64,000 bases of DNA from Candidatus Bipolaricaulota bacterium (GCA_025060415.1 JANXBT010000003.1:1-64000), one strand, 5' to 3'; shown: positions 34,729-53,033, counted from the first letter of the stretch. Program-made: numbers and translations. Notes: a model not told the origin generated them from the sequence alone.

Positions 34729-35658
34729 ATGGGCGCCGTGTTCTGGAAGGAGCTGGCGGACCACCTGGGGAGCCGAAGGTTCTTCCTCCTGAGCCTCATC
34801 ATCCTCGTGGTGGCGGGGACCTCCGTGTACCTGGGGATCCAGGGCTTCCAGCAGAACCCCGGGGCGGCCCAGGACTTCCCGTACCTGCGGCTTTTCACCA
34901 CCGCCCCCGGGGCCCTGCCCTCGTTCCTCTCCTTCCTGGCCTTCTTCGGGCCGCTTTTGGCGGTGCTGTTGGGCTTCGACGCGGTGAACTCCGAGTTCAC
35001 CCGGGGCACGGTGAGCCGGGTCCTCGCCCAGCCCATCTACCGGGATGCCTGGATCAACGGGAAGTTCCTGGCCGGGCTGGCCACGCTGGGGATCGTGGTG
35101 GTGAGCATCGTCCTCCTCATCTTCGGGCTCGGTCTTTTTGCCCTGGGCTTCCCGCCCGACGGGCCCGAGCTCGCCCGGCTCGGGGTGTTCCTCGTCGTGG
35201 CCCTCCTCTACCTCGGGTTCTGGCTGGCCCTGGGGATCCTCTACTCCGTGCTGTTCCGCAGCACGGCCAGCTCGGCCCTGGCCGCGGTGGCCACCTGGCT
35301 CTTCTTCACCCTCTTCCTGTACATGATCGCGGGGGTGGTGGCCGATCAGGTGGTGCCCGTGCGGGCCGATTCGCCCGCCGAGGCCTGGCTCCGCCACGAA
35401 AACCTGCGCGACTTCATCCTCCGCTTCTCGCCCGTGGCCCTGTTCGAGGAGGCCACCCTGCCCATCCTCGTGCCCTCCTACCGGGGGCTGAGCCTGCTGG
35501 CGCTCCTCATGCAGCCCGGGGTGCCCACCAACCCCCTGCCCCTGGGCCAGAGCCTCCTGGTGGGCTGGCCCCAGCTCGTGGGCCTGCTCGCCCTCACCTC
35601 CGTGTGCTTCGCCGCGGCCTACCTCGTGTTCATGCGCCGCGAGATCCGCACCAGCTGA
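34729..35658 (+). CDS. ABC-2 type permease
   Basis: The 309-residue membrane protein opens with a cytoplasmic FWKELADHLGSRRFF helix and has six or so transmembrane segments. The motif FDAVNSEFTRGTVSRVLAQP after helix 2 is characteristic of NosY/ABC-2 permeases. It pairs with the upstream ATPase and the NEW3 protein. The substrate is unknown. Its last codons overlap the antisense remains of a hydantoinase gene. Confidence 0.9.
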   Translation: MGAVFWKELADHLGSRRFFLLSLIILVVAGTSVYLGIQGFQQNPGAAQDFPYLRLFTTAPGALPSFLSFLAFFGPLLAVLLGFDAVNSEFTRGTVSRVLAQPIYRDAWINGKFLAGLATLGIVVVSIVLLIFGLGLFALGFPPDGPELARLGVFLVVALLYLGFWLALGILYSVLFRSTASSALAAVATWLFFTLFLYMIAGVVADQVVPVRADSPAEAWLRHENLRDFILRFSPVALFEEATLPILVPSYRGLSLLALLMQPGVPTNPLPLGQSLLVGWPQLVGLLALTSVCFAAAYLVFMRREIRTS

Positions 35659-35950
35659 GGGCGCCCCCGGGCGGCACCTCGAGGGTGCCCTTCCCCGCGA
35701 GGCGCGTTTCCTTGCCGTCCGGGGTGAGGGAGCCCTCGCCGGGTTCCCCTTCCTGCACGCGGAAAACGGCATGGCCCCAAGGTGCACGGGGATGTTCGCC
35801 GCCGGGGCCCCGAGCTCGCCGGCGGCGTCGAACACCGCCGAGGAGCAGTCCTGCCGCTCCTCGATAGTAGGCCGTGCGGATGAGCGTGGCCGGCATCCCC
35901 TCCGATATCCCGCACAGGGCATGCTCCACCGCCGCCAGGGCGATGGGGTG
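35630..35950 (-). pseudogene. Remnant of hydantoinase B / 5-oxoprolinase beta subunit
   Basis: Pieces of HyuB are scattered over two frames. HPIALAAVEHALCGISEGM and ATLIRTAYYRG are the N-terminal part. IEERQDCSSAVFDAAGEL and NIPVHLGAMPFS, in the other frame, continue it. The C-terminal end then follows almost directly as SLTPDGKETRLAGKGTLEVP and PGGALSW. A full HyuB has over 500 residues, so most of the middle is deleted and at least two frame shifts are present. It once catalysed part of an ATP-dependent hydantoin or oxoproline ring opening. Confidence 0.75.
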
Positions 35951-36029
35951 GGGGAAGCCCGGGGCGGTGCCCACGAAGCGGGCGCCCACCCCGCCTCCGG
36001 CGGGCCCGGAGAAGAGGAGGGAGGCGGTG

Positions 36030-36105
36030 GGGGCTTCCGGGCCCGCGGCGCGCTCCCCTCCGGCCAGACGACGTCGGTGAACGTGCCGCCCACGACCGCG
36101 TCCAT
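36030..36105 (-). pseudogene. Remnant of hydantoinase A / 5-oxoprolinase alpha subunit N-terminus
   Basis: MDAVVGGTFTDVVWPEG is the nucleotide-binding start of HyuA (usual form VDVGGTFTDVV). ARKPPPPPSSSP follows, resembling the family's KVPTTPxDP. Homology then stops and the HyuB remnant begins about 80 bases downstream, so nearly all of hyuA is gone. The order hyuA-hyuB is that of intact operons. Confidence 0.65.
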
Positions 36106-36189
36106 TGGCTCTGCAGGCTCACCTCAACCCCACCGCGAACGGGGCCGCGTGCAGGCCGCTTGGGTAAAATGGCGCCGCAAGGAGGTCGG

Positions 36190-37398
36190 ATGCGGCGATT
36201 GCAGACCCTGGGGTATCTCGCGGGTTTCCTCGGCGTCCTTTTGGCCCTCGTGGCTTTGCTCCGGGTGAGCGGCATCGACCGGCGCGTGACCCAAGTACGC
36301 GAGGAGCTGCTCCTGATGAACTTGGGCACCCGTATTCACACCCTCCGCCCCCTCTCCACGCGCGTCGACTCCCTGAGCACCGATCTTTCCAAGGTTTCCT
36401 CCGAGGTGCGCACCCTGACGGGCGAGGTTTCGGGCGCGCGGAGCCGGCTGGACCAGGTCTCCAGGGACCTGGCCTCCCTGACCACCCGGGTGGCGGCCCT
36501 GGACTCCGCCCGTCTGGAGGAGCTGTCGCGGCGGGTGGGCGCGGTCGCGGAGGAGCTGGCCCAGCTGCGGGAGCGGCTGGCGCGGTGGGAGGCGGAACAG
36601 GCCAAGGTGGTGGGGGCGTTGGCCCGGCTGGAGGCGGCGGAGCGGGAGGTGGCGGAGCTCCGCAGCCAGCTGGCCGCCTTGGACGCCGGGAAGATCGAGG
36701 CCACGGCCCAGCGCGTGGCCGGCGTGGCCGAGGACCTCGGGCGGTTGCAGGCGCGGCTGGGCGCGCTGGAGGCGGAGCAGGCGGCGGCCCTGGCGGAGCT
36801 CGCGGCCCAGGGGCTGCGCCTCGGCGTCGTGGACGCCGAAGCCCTGTTCCTGAGGGTGTTCTTGCCCCAGGTGGCCGCGGAGCGCCGGGCCCTCCAGGCC
36901 AAAGCCCAGGCCCTCCAGGAGCTCCAGGCCCGCTACGCCCAGGGCCGGATCCCGGCCCCCTCCTACCAGCAGGAGTACGCCCGGCTCCAGGCGGAGTACG
37001 TGCAGGCCCTGGCCCAGGTGAACCTGGCCATGTGCGCGAAGATGCTAGCGTCCCCGGGGTTTGCCGACCTCCGTGCGGAGCTGCAGGCCCTGCAGGACCA
37101 GGCCCTGACGTGGGCGGAGGAGGCGGAGGCCCTGGTGCGGCAGGCCCAGGTGGCCGTCCTCAACTACGCCGAGTTCTTCGGCCAAATCCAGCAGGTCCAG
37201 GCCGCGTTCCAGCAGGTGGACCAGCTCCTCACCCAGGTGGCGGCGGCGAAGATCCTAACGGTGGCCCAGGAGGTGGCGCGGGAGCAGGGCTTCCACCTCG
37301 TGCTCCGCACGAAGGATGTGGTCCTGTACTTCGCCGCGCCGGTGGCGGACCTGGGCGAGGCCGTGGAGGCGCGCCTCCGGCGGCTGTTCGGCTCCTGA
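36190..37398 (+). CDS. Membrane-anchored coiled-coil protein with OmpH/Skp-like C-terminal part
   Basis: The 402-residue protein has one N-terminal transmembrane helix (LGYLAGFLGVLLALVALL). About 170 residues of Leu/Val heptads follow (SRVDSLSTDLSKVSS-type repeats). Then comes a region from VVDAEALFLRVFLPQVAAE that resembles the OmpH/Skp chaperone pattern of a strand and long helices. The start is ATG 36190, with AAGGAGG at 36179-36185 and -10 TAAAAT at 36165-36170. The function is unknown, possibly envelope-related. Confidence 0.75.
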   Translation: MRRLQTLGYLAGFLGVLLALVALLRVSGIDRRVTQVREELLLMNLGTRIHTLRPLSTRVDSLSTDLSKVSSEVRTLTGEVSGARSRLDQVSRDLASLTTRVAALDSARLEELSRRVGAVAEELAQLRERLARWEAEQAKVVGALARLEAAEREVAELRSQLAALDAGKIEATAQRVAGVAEDLGRLQARLGALEAEQAAALAELAAQGLRLGVVDAEALFLRVFLPQVAAERRALQAKAQALQELQARYAQGRIPAPSYQQEYARLQAEYVQALAQVNLAMCAKMLASPGFADLRAELQALQDQALTWAEEAEALVRQAQVAVLNYAEFFGQIQQVQAAFQQVDQLLTQVAAAKILTVAQEVAREQGFHLVLRTKDVVLYFAAPVADLGEAVEARLRRLFGS

Positions 37399-37422
37399 CC
37401 GAAAGCGGCCCGAGGGGGCGGT

Positions 37423-37575
37423 TCAGCGCAACCGCACCCCCAGGTAATAGGGCCAGATCACCAGGGCCAGGATGGCCTGCCACCAGGGGAGCTGGGCGTA
37501 GGCCAGGGTGAAGAGCCAGCCGGCGAACCAAAACAAGCCCGCAAAGGGCGGGCCCGCGCGTCCCTTGAGCCCCAT
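37423..37575 (-). CDS. Small membrane protein (50 aa)
   Basis: The 50-residue protein starts MGLKGRAGPPF and has one or two hydrophobic segments (FAGLFWFAGWLFTLAYA and AILALVIWPYYLGV). A very strong Shine-Dalgarno (AAAGGAGGG) precedes ATG 37575, and part of it lies in a hairpin. It may be co-transcribed with nfeD, whose stop is 114 bases upstream. I know no family. Confidence 0.65.
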   Translation of the reverse strand: MGLKGRAGPPFAGLFWFAGWLFTLAYAQLPWWQAILALVIWPYYLGVRLR

Positions 37576-37583
37576 GCGCCCTC

Positions 37584-37623
37584 CTTTGGGCCCAGGGTAG
37601 GCGCCGGACCCCCTGGCCCAAAG
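37584..37623 (-). promoter_or_regulatory. Hairpin covering part of a Shine-Dalgarno
   Basis: On the minus strand CTTTGGGCCAGGG pairs with CCCTGGGCCCAAAG (13 pairs, one bulged G), with a loop of about 13 bases. The AAAG end of the AAAGGAGGG ribosome site of the 50-residue membrane protein gene is inside the stem, so folding could limit translation. Confidence 0.5.
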
Positions 37624-37689
37624 CCCACGTTTCGCCTGGGGAGGGCGCACAGATCTCCGGCCGGGGTTTGTCCGCGGGGCGGCGGGCGC

Positions 37690-38967
37690 TCAGGCGCTCC
37701 GGGAGGGGCGGCGCACCCGGAGTTTTCGCCCCTCTTGGGCCACGACCTCCACGGGCTCGCCGCGGGCGATGGGCGGCTCCTCCGCCCGCGCCCACCACAG
37801 CTCCCCGTGCACGAACACCCAGCCCTCGGGGTTGAGGTCGTCCCGGGCCTCGCCCACCAGCCCCACCAGGGTCGTGAGGGGCCGGGGCTTGTGGCGCTGG
37901 GCCCGCAGCCCCTTGGCCAGGATGAAGAAGAAGATGGCCGTGAGGGTGCCCAAGGTGGCGGCCACCGTGCCCCAGGAGAGCCGCACCACCGGCGACTCCG
38001 CCTCAAAGAGGGAGAGCGAGCCCAAAACGAGGCTGGCCAGGCCGCCCAGGGTCAGCAGGCCGTAGGAGGGGGTGAACACGTCCAGGACGATGAGGGCCAG
38101 GCCGAAGAGGATGAGGCCCACGCCCACAAAGCTGACGGGGAAGAGCTGGAGGCCGAACAGGGCCAGGAGGAGGGCGGGCACCCCCACCACCAGGCCCAGG
38201 CCCACCCCCGGGGTGAGGAACTCGTAGATCAGGGCGTAAAGGCCGAGCATGAGCAGGATGTAGACCAGGTTGGGGTCGGCAAGGTGGGCGAGGAACCGGT
38301 CCCGGAAGGTCATGGGAAGCTCCCGCACCGGGAGGCCGGCCACGGCGAGGACGCGGCCGTCCCGCAGGCGAAACCCCTCCAGCTTGCGGAGGAGGTCCGG
38401 AAGGGACTCGGCCACGAGGTCGATCACGCCGAGTTCCAGGGCCTCCTGGGCGGTGGCGGTGGCGGACTGGCGCACGGCGCGTTCGGCCCAGTCGGCGTTG
38501 CGGCCGCGGGCCTCGGCGATGGCCCGGAGGCGGGCGGCCGCATCGCTCACGACCTTTTGGACGGCGGGGTCCTTCTCCTCGGGGAGCGTGCCGCCCAGGG
38601 CCACGGGATGGGCCGCGCCCGTGCTGGTGCCCGGGGCCATGGCGGCCACGTGGGCCGCGAGGAGGAGGAAGGTTCCAGCGGAGGCGGCCCGGGCGCCCGC
38701 CGGCCCCACCCACACCGCCACCGGCACCTCCGAGGCCAGCAGGGCCTCCACGATGTCCTTCGTGGCCGTGTCCAGGCCGCCGGGGGTGTCGAGGACGAGG
38801 ACCACCAGGGCCGCGCCCCGCCGCTGCGCCTCCGCAAGCCCCCGCCGCACGTAGGCGCTCGTGGCGGGGTTCACCGTCCCGTCCAGCTCAAGCCGCAGGA
38901 TCTCCCCGGCCCCCACCCCCAGGGACGCGCTCAGGAAAAGGGCCAGCCCACCCCAGAGCTTGCGCAT
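37690..38967 (-). CDS. nfeD: NfeD long-form membrane-bound serine protease
   Basis: The 425-residue protein has a signal peptide and a ClpP/SppA-like protease domain: LDTPGG at 60-65 and catalytic S96 in ARAASAGTFLL. Four to five transmembrane helices follow (about 225-350), then a C-terminal OB-fold domain (GLVGEARDDLNPEGWVFVHGELW). Long NfeD proteins usually pair with stomatin-like proteins and cleave them; no stomatin gene is nearby. I start it at ATG 38967, 7 bases after a -10 TACAAT (38980-38975), so leaderless. Confidence 0.92.
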   Translation of the reverse strand: MRKLWGGLALFLSASLGVGAGEILRLELDGTVNPATSAYVRRGLAEAQRRGAALVVLVLDTPGGLDTATKDIVEALLASEVPVAVWVGPAGARAASAGTFLLLAAHVAAMAPGTSTGAAHPVALGGTLPEEKDPAVQKVVSDAAARLRAIAEARGRNADWAERAVRQSATATAQEALELGVIDLVAESLPDLLRKLEGFRLRDGRVLAVAGLPVRELPMTFRDRFLAHLADPNLVYILLMLGLYALIYEFLTPGVGLGLVVGVPALLLALFGLQLFPVSFVGVGLILFGLALIVLDVFTPSYGLLTLGGLASLVLGSLSLFEAESPVVRLSWGTVAATLGTLTAIFFFILAKGLRAQRHKPRPLTTLVGLVGEARDDLNPEGWVFVHGELWWARAEEPPIARGEPVEVVAQEGRKLRVRRPSRSA

Positions 38968-38974
38968 CCCTAGA

Positions 38975-38980
38975 ATTGTA
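38975..38980 (-). promoter_or_regulatory. -10 element TACAAT of nfeD
   Basis: TACAAT on the minus strand ends 7 bases before the nfeD ATG, with no Shine-Dalgarno between. Confidence 0.6.
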
Positions 38981-39011
38981 CGCGGACGGGCCGCTTCCCA
39001 AAAAGCCGGCG

Positions 39012-39254
39012 CTACTCCTTGTGCCGGAAGAAGGTGAGGACGAGCTCGCAGAGGATGCGCACGAAAAGCGGGCCCAAAAAGAGGCTCACCAGGCCGAGGA
39101 ACACCAGGCGGGCGCTGCCCAGCAAAACCCCCTCCACGACGCTGATGATGCCCGTGATCACGGCGATGCCCACGCCGATCCAGAACACCACGGGCATCAC
39201 GCGCGGGGTGATGAACTTCCGGAACTGCACGAAATCCTCCCACCACTCGTTCAT
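39012..39254 (-). CDS. DUF4282 small membrane protein
   Basis: The 80-residue protein begins FVQFRKFITPRVMPVVFWIG, has two transmembrane segments and the LGPLFVRILCELVLTFFR end typical of DUF4282. GAAGGAGGCG precedes ATG 39254. The function is unknown. It lies upstream of nfeD on the same strand. Confidence 0.8.
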   Translation of the reverse strand: MNEWWEDFVQFRKFITPRVMPVVFWIGVGIAVITGIISVVEGVLLGSARLVFLGLVSLFLGPLFVRILCELVLTFFRHKE

Positions 39255-39284
39255 CGTCGCCTCCTTCGCCCCGGCTTTAGGGAA

Positions 39285-39312
39285 ACTAACCGGCCGGGGC
39301 GTTCCGCGTCAA
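39285..39312 (-). promoter_or_regulatory. Possible promoter TTGACG-16-TTAGTT for the DUF4282 gene
   Basis: On the minus strand TTGACG (39312-39307) and TTAGTT (39290-39285) are separated by 16 bases and lie 31 bases before the start codon. Confidence 0.4.
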
Positions 39313-39374
39313 CCCGGTCCCGCCGAAGGCCGACGCCCCTGCCCGCGTTTCCTTCGCGGCCGAGGCCTTAGCCC

Positions 39375-39434
39375 ATGGAAGTTCGCTTCCCAAGAGGTTC
39401 GGTCGTGCGCTTCCGCCCTCGGCCCTTTGTGCGC
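39375..39434 (+). other. Imperfect echo of the 5' end of the SNF2 helicase gene
   Basis: An ATG at 39375 opens a frame reading EVRFPRGSVVRFRPRPFV. This resembles [17 protein letters not shown] at the start of the helicase 131 bases downstream, and both share gtgcgcttccgc. It may be a partial duplication or the ruin of an earlier copy. The rest of 39255-39505 shows only the DUF4282 promoter and a -10 TACAAT at 39485-39490. Confidence 0.4.
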
Positions 39435-39484
39435 TTGGGCGCGGGGCCTCGGGCGCCCCCTCGCCGCCCGCATCCCCTCCCGGC

Positions 39485-39490
39485 TACAAT
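39485..39490 (+). promoter_or_regulatory. -10 element TACAAT of the defence operon
   Basis: TACAAT lies 15 bases before the ATG at 39506. GGAAGG stands only a few bases before the start. No clear -35 is visible. Confidence 0.5.
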
Positions 39491-39505
39491 GCGCCCCGGA
39501 AGGCG

Positions 39506-42391
39506 ATGGCGCGCGTCCAGCCCGGGAGCGTGGTGCGCTTCCGCGATCGCCTGTGGGTCCTCCTGCCCAGCCCCCGGGAGGTGTTCCGCCTGCGCCCCCT
39601 CACCGGCACCGAGGACGAGGTGGTGGAGGTTCATCGAGAGCTCGCCGAGCTTCTGGGCTACTCCTACCCCACGGAGCGCGTGGAGCCCGCGGGCTTCCCC
39701 CTCCCCCAGCCGGAGGGCATCCAGGACGGCGCCGCCGTGCACCTCCTTTGGCAGGCGGCGCGCCTGCTTTTGCGGGAGGGCGCCGCGCCCCTGCGCAGCC
39801 TCGGCCGCATCTCCATCCGCCCCCGCACCTACCAGCTCGTCCCCCTTCTTATGGCCCTGCGCCTGGACCCCGTGCGGCTGCTCATCGCCGACGACGTGGG
39901 CGTGGGCAAGACCATCGAAGCCGCCCTCATCGCCCGCGAGCTCTGGGACCGCGGGGAAATTCGGCGCTTCGCCGTCCTCTGCCCGCCCTACCTTTGCGAC
40001 CAGTGGGCGAAGGAGCTCGCGGAGAAGTTCCACTTCGATCCCGTGGTGGTGGGCTCGGCCACCCTGGCGGCGCTGGAGCGCCAGGTCCCCCCGGGCCATA
40101 GCGTCTACGGCTACTTCCCCGTCCAGGTCCTCAGCATCGACTTCGTCAAGCGCGAGCCCCATAAGCTCCAGTTTTTGCGCCACGCGCCGGAGCTAGTGAT
40201 CGTGGACGAGGCCCACGGGGCCACGCCCGTGGGGGAGGAGCGCCACCAACGCTACGCGCTCGTGCGGGCCCTGGCCGATGACCCCCAACGGCACCTGATC
40301 CTCCTTACGGCCACCCCCCACAGCGGCATCCCCGAGGCCTTCCAAAAGCTTTTGGGGCTGTTGGACCGGGAGTTCGAGGCCTGGGCGCCTTCGGCCTGGA
40401 CTGAGGAGCAGCGGGCCCGCTTGGCCCGCCACTTCGTGCAGCGCACCCGCGCGGACATCAAAAACGTGTGGGAGCAGGGGGAGCTCCTCTTCCCCGAGCG
40501 GGAGACCCAGGACGTGACCTACACCCTTTCGCCCGAGCAGCGGCAGCTTTTCCAGGAGGTGCACGCGCTCTGCTTGGGGATCGTGCAGGGGGCGCGGGGG
40601 CTGGCGGCTCCGCGGCGGCGGATGCGCTATTGGGCGGCGCTGGCCCTCCTGCGGGCGGTGATGTCCAGTCCGGCGGCGGCCGCGGCCGCCCTGCGCCTGC
40701 GCCGCCCCGGCCCCACAGAGGGCACTGAGGACACCGAGGGCTGGGACCTGGGCCAGTTCGCCTACGAGCCCACGGAGGCCCCGCCCACGGACGAGGTGCC
40801 CACCCCCCTCCTCAGCCACCCCGACGCCGGCCTCCCCCTCCGCGAGGAGTGGCCCCTGCGCCGCCTGCGGGAGCGGGTGCGCGCCCTCACCCCCGCGCGC
40901 GACGCCAAGCTCCAAAAGGCCATCGAGGCCGTGAAGGACCTCCTGCGCCAGGGCTTTCATCCCATCGTGTGGTGTTTCTATGTGCCCACCGCGGAGTACG
41001 TGGCCGCGGAGCTGGAGAAGGCCCTGGCCCCGGAGTTCCCCCGCGCCCGCGTGCTGTGCCTCACCGGCCGCCTGGGCGAGGAGGAGCGCCGGGCCCTCGT
41101 GGAGGACTTCATGCGCCAGGAGGGCATCCAGCGGGTGCTGGTGGCCACGGAGTGCCTCGCCGAGGGCGTGAACCTCCAGGAGGGGTTCAACGCCGTGCTG
41201 CACTACGACCTCCCCTGGAACCCCAACCGGCTCGAGCAACGGGAGGGCCGGGTGGACCGCTACGGCCAGCCCTCCCCCAAGGTGCGCGCCCTTCGCTTCT
41301 ACGGCCGGGACAACCCCGTGGACGGCGCGGTCATCCGCGTCCTCCTCAACAAGGCCCGGGAGATCCGGCAAAGCCTGGGCACCTACGTGCCCGTGCCCGC
41401 AGAGGAGGAGTACGTGATCGACGCCCTCATCCACGCCTTGTTCAGTGGCCCCTCCCACCGCCTCCAGGAGGACCTCGCCTTCGAGTTCATGCAGGAGTAC
41501 ACACAGGAGTTCCACCGGCGCTGGGAGCTGGATGCCCAGCGGGAGAAGGAGAGCCGCACGCGTTTTGCCCAGCGGGCCCTCCGGCCGGAGGAGGTGGAGG
41601 CCGAGCTCCGCCGGACCGACGCCGTGCTGGGCGATCCCGCGGCGGTGGAGCGGTTCGTGCGGGAGGCCCTGGGGCGGCTGGGGATCCCCGTGGAGCAGGA
41701 TCGCCGGGACCCCAAGGTTTACCACCTGAACCTGGAGGAGGCGGCGCTGGCGCGGGTGCCCTTGCTGCAGGCAGTGTGGCCGCGGGAGGGGCGGGGCCGG
41801 GCGCTTCGCCCCCGCTGGAGCGTGGCCTTTGTGAGCCCCACGCCGGAGGGCGCGGAGTACGTGGGCCGCAACCACCGCCTGGTGGTGGCCCTGGCCCAGC
41901 ATCTTTTCGAGGCCGCCCTGGCCGGCCAGGCGGGCCCGGCGGCCCGCTGCGGCGCCCTCCGCACCTCCGCCGTCCCCCTCCTCACCGTGCTCCTCCTCCT
42001 GCGCGCCCGCTACCTCCTGTCCCCGCCCGCGGACTCCGCCCTCCTCGCGGAGGAGGTCCTCGTCACCGGTTTTGTCGGTGCCGACGAGGTCCTGCTTCCC
42101 CAGGACGCGGCCCTGGAGCTCCTTGGCCGGGCCCAGCCGGTGGGGAACATCCCCGAGCCCGAAAAGCGCGAGCTTGTGGAGTACGCCCTGGCGCGGGTCC
42201 GGCCCTGGCTGGAGGAAAAGGACGCCGGCCCCCTTGGGAAGCTCCTTGCGGCGCGGGCCGGGGAGCTGGAGGAGGCCCATCGCCGGCTGCGCCGCACCCT
42301 GGGCGCGCGCGTGCGCGGCTTTTCCGTGGCGCCCCAGTGGCCACCGGATGTCCTGGGGATCCTCGTGCTGCAGCCCTTGGTCGGGGGGTGA
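39506..42391 (+). CDS. SNF2-family helicase, DrmD-like
   Basis: The 961-residue SF2 protein has a Walker A in [12 protein letters not shown] (129-140), DEAH at 234-237 and [14 protein letters not shown] near 266. The second RecA domain has [20 protein letters not shown] and motif VI as [17 protein letters not shown]. The C-terminal 350 residues have no obvious catalytic motif. Size, motif style and a large N6-methylase following after 3 bases match DrmD of class 1 DISARM, where it precedes drmMI. RapA-like or stand-alone SNF2 proteins are alternatives. It is the first gene of the presumed defence operon. Confidence 0.85.
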   Translation: MARVQPGSVVRFRDRLWVLLPSPREVFRLRPLTGTEDEVVEVHRELAELLGYSYPTERVEPAGFPLPQPEGIQDGAAVHLLWQAARLLLREGAAPLRSLGRISIRPRTYQLVPLLMALRLDPVRLLIADDVGVGKTIEAALIARELWDRGEIRRFAVLCPPYLCDQWAKELAEKFHFDPVVVGSATLAALERQVPPGHSVYGYFPVQVLSIDFVKREPHKLQFLRHAPELVIVDEAHGATPVGEERHQRYALVRALADDPQRHLILLTATPHSGIPEAFQKLLGLLDREFEAWAPSAWTEEQRARLARHFVQRTRADIKNVWEQGELLFPERETQDVTYTLSPEQRQLFQEVHALCLGIVQGARGLAAPRRRMRYWAALALLRAVMSSPAAAAAALRLRRPGPTEGTEDTEGWDLGQFAYEPTEAPPTDEVPTPLLSHPDAGLPLREEWPLRRLRERVRALTPARDAKLQKAIEAVKDLLRQGFHPIVWCFYVPTAEYVAAELEKALAPEFPRARVLCLTGRLGEEERRALVEDFMRQEGIQRVLVATECLAEGVNLQEGFNAVLHYDLPWNPNRLEQREGRVDRYGQPSPKVRALRFYGRDNPVDGAVIRVLLNKAREIRQSLGTYVPVPAEEEYVIDALIHALFSGPSHRLQEDLAFEFMQEYTQEFHRRWELDAQREKESRTRFAQRALRPEEVEAELRRTDAVLGDPAAVERFVREALGRLGIPVEQDRRDPKVYHLNLEEAALARVPLLQAVWPREGRGRALRPRWSVAFVSPTPEGAEYVGRNHRLVVALAQHLFEAALAGQAGPAARCGALRTSAVPLLTVLLLLRARYLLSPPADSALLAEEVLVTGFVGADEVLLPQDAALELLGRAQPVGNIPEPEKRELVEYALARVRPWLEEKDAGPLGKLLAARAGELEEAHRRLRRTLGARVRGFSVAPQWPPDVLGILVLQPLVGG

Positions 42392-42394
42392 ACC

Positions 42395-46549
<4,155 letters not shown>

Positions 46550-46554
46550 GGGCG

Positions 46555-47835
46555 ATGCTGGATCTCCTTTTGGGCGGGGCTTTGGGGTTGGTCTTGGGCC
46601 TGCTTTTTGGGGTGGTTTGGGCCGCGCGGCGGGGGCGCGCCGCCCGGCTTGCGCTCGAAGGCGAGCGGGACGCCCTGGCCCGGGAGCTGGCGGACCTGCG
46701 CCAAAAGCACCAGGAGCTGCAGCTGCAGCACGTGGACCTGCAGGCGCGGCTGCGCGCGGCCGAGGAGAAGGCCCAGTGGCTGGGCCAGGCCCGGGAGGCC
46801 CTGGAGGCCACGTTCAAGGCCCTGGCGAGCGACGTCCTCACCGCCAACGCCCAGCAGCTTGTGGAGCGGGCCAAGGACGCGCTGGAGGCGCTTCTGGCGG
46901 AGGCCCGGGGCGACTGGGGCAAGAACGCGGAGGCGCTGCGCGGCCTCTTGGTCCCCCTGCGGGAGGCCCTGGAAAAGCTGGAGCGGCGCGTGCAGGAGGT
47001 GGAGGCCGCGCGGGAGCGCGCCTTCGGCAGCCTCACCAAGCAGCTGGAGCAGATGGCGTTGGGGCACAGCGAGCTGCGGGCGATCGCCGGGCAGCTGGTG
47101 CAGGCGTTGCGGTCGCCCACGGCCCGGGGGCGCTGGGGGGAGGTGCAGCTGCGGCGCATCGTGGAGCTGGCGGGCCTGCAGCGCCACATCGACTTCGCCG
47201 AGCAGGTGGGCACGGACCGGGGCCGGCCCGACCTCATCGTCTACCTGCCCAACGGCGGGCAACTGGCGGTGGACGCCAAGGCCCCCATGGACGCGTTCCT
47301 GCGGGCCCTGGAGGCCCCAAACGAGGAGGCCCGCCGCGCCTGCCTGAACGAGCACGCCGAGCGCCTCCTGGGCCACATGCGCGAGCTGGGAAAGCGCGGC
47401 TACTGGGCCAGCCTGGAGCGGGCCCCGGACCTGGTGGTGATGTTCGTGCCCTCGGAAAGCTGCGTGGCCGCGGCGTTCGAGGCCCGGCCCGAGCTCCTCG
47501 AGGAGGGCTGGCGGAACCGGGTGGTGGTGGCCTCGCCCACCCTGCTTTTCGCCCTCCTCCGGACCGTGGCCTACGCCTGGCAGCAGCAGGAGGTGGCCGA
47601 GGAGGCCCAGAAGCTGGCGCGGGAGGCGCTGGAGCTGATCCAGCGGTTCGCCACGTTCGGGGAGCACTTCAAGCGCTTGGGGGACCGGTTGGGGGCGGCG
47701 GTGGAGGCGTACAACGAGGCGGCGGGCTCCATGCGCCGGCGGCTTTTGCCCCTGGCCCAGCGCTACGCCGAGCAGGCGGGCAAGGAGCTCCCTGAGCCGC
47801 CCGAGGTCCCCCGCCCCACCCCCTTCGAGGCCTGA
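46555..47835 (+). CDS. rmuC: RmuC-family nuclease
   Basis: The 426-residue protein has an N-terminal membrane helix (LLLGGALGLVLGLLFGVVWA), a coiled coil to about residue 170, and the RmuC domain. A PD-(D/E)XK-type core is visible as RPDLIVYLPNG followed by LAVDAKAPMDAF, with GRWGEVQLRRIVELAGL before it. RmuC is linked to control of DNA inversions and is a predicted nuclease. The ATG at 46555 is 5 bases after the methylase stop, so it belongs to the same transcript. An RmuC within a DISARM-like operon is unusual. Confidence 0.88.
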   Translation: MLDLLLGGALGLVLGLLFGVVWAARRGRAARLALEGERDALARELADLRQKHQELQLQHVDLQARLRAAEEKAQWLGQAREALEATFKALASDVLTANAQQLVERAKDALEALLAEARGDWGKNAEALRGLLVPLREALEKLERRVQEVEAARERAFGSLTKQLEQMALGHSELRAIAGQLVQALRSPTARGRWGEVQLRRIVELAGLQRHIDFAEQVGTDRGRPDLIVYLPNGGQLAVDAKAPMDAFLRALEAPNEEARRACLNEHAERLLGHMRELGKRGYWASLERAPDLVVMFVPSESCVAAAFEARPELLEEGWRNRVVVASPTLLFALLRTVAYAWQQQEVAEEAQKLAREALELIQRFATFGEHFKRLGDRLGAAVEAYNEAAGSMRRRLLPLAQRYAEQAGKELPEPPEVPRPTPFEA

Positions 47836-47926
47836 AGGCCTTGAGGCTGCAGCTCCCAAGATTGCGTGGCCAAGCCTCTGGGCAGCTCCAGCCCCGTCTC
47901 CGTACCATATCGTCTAGGAGGCGGTC

Positions 47927-52885
<4,959 letters not shown>

Positions 52886-52929
52886 TTCGGGCGACCCGCG
52901 CAAAAATGGGCCGGAAAGGGATCGACTTC

Positions 52930-53006
52930 TGGTGGGTGGTGCAGGACTCGAACCTGCGACCCCACGCACGTCAAGCGTGTGCTCTACCGGACTGAGCTAA
53001 CCACCC
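52930..53006 (-). tRNA. tRNA-Val (GAC)
   Basis: The acceptor stem is GGGTGGT/ACCACCC, the D arm TAGCTCAGTCCGGTAGAGCA, and the anticodon stem-loop CACGC-TTGACGT-GCGTG gives GAC. The T loop is GGTTCGAGTCC and CCA is encoded (52932-52930). It is convergent with the helicase-nuclease gene, which ends 45 bases away. Confidence 0.95.
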
Positions 53007-53033
53007 GTCGGGTCCCTAAGCTAAAGGGCCGGG

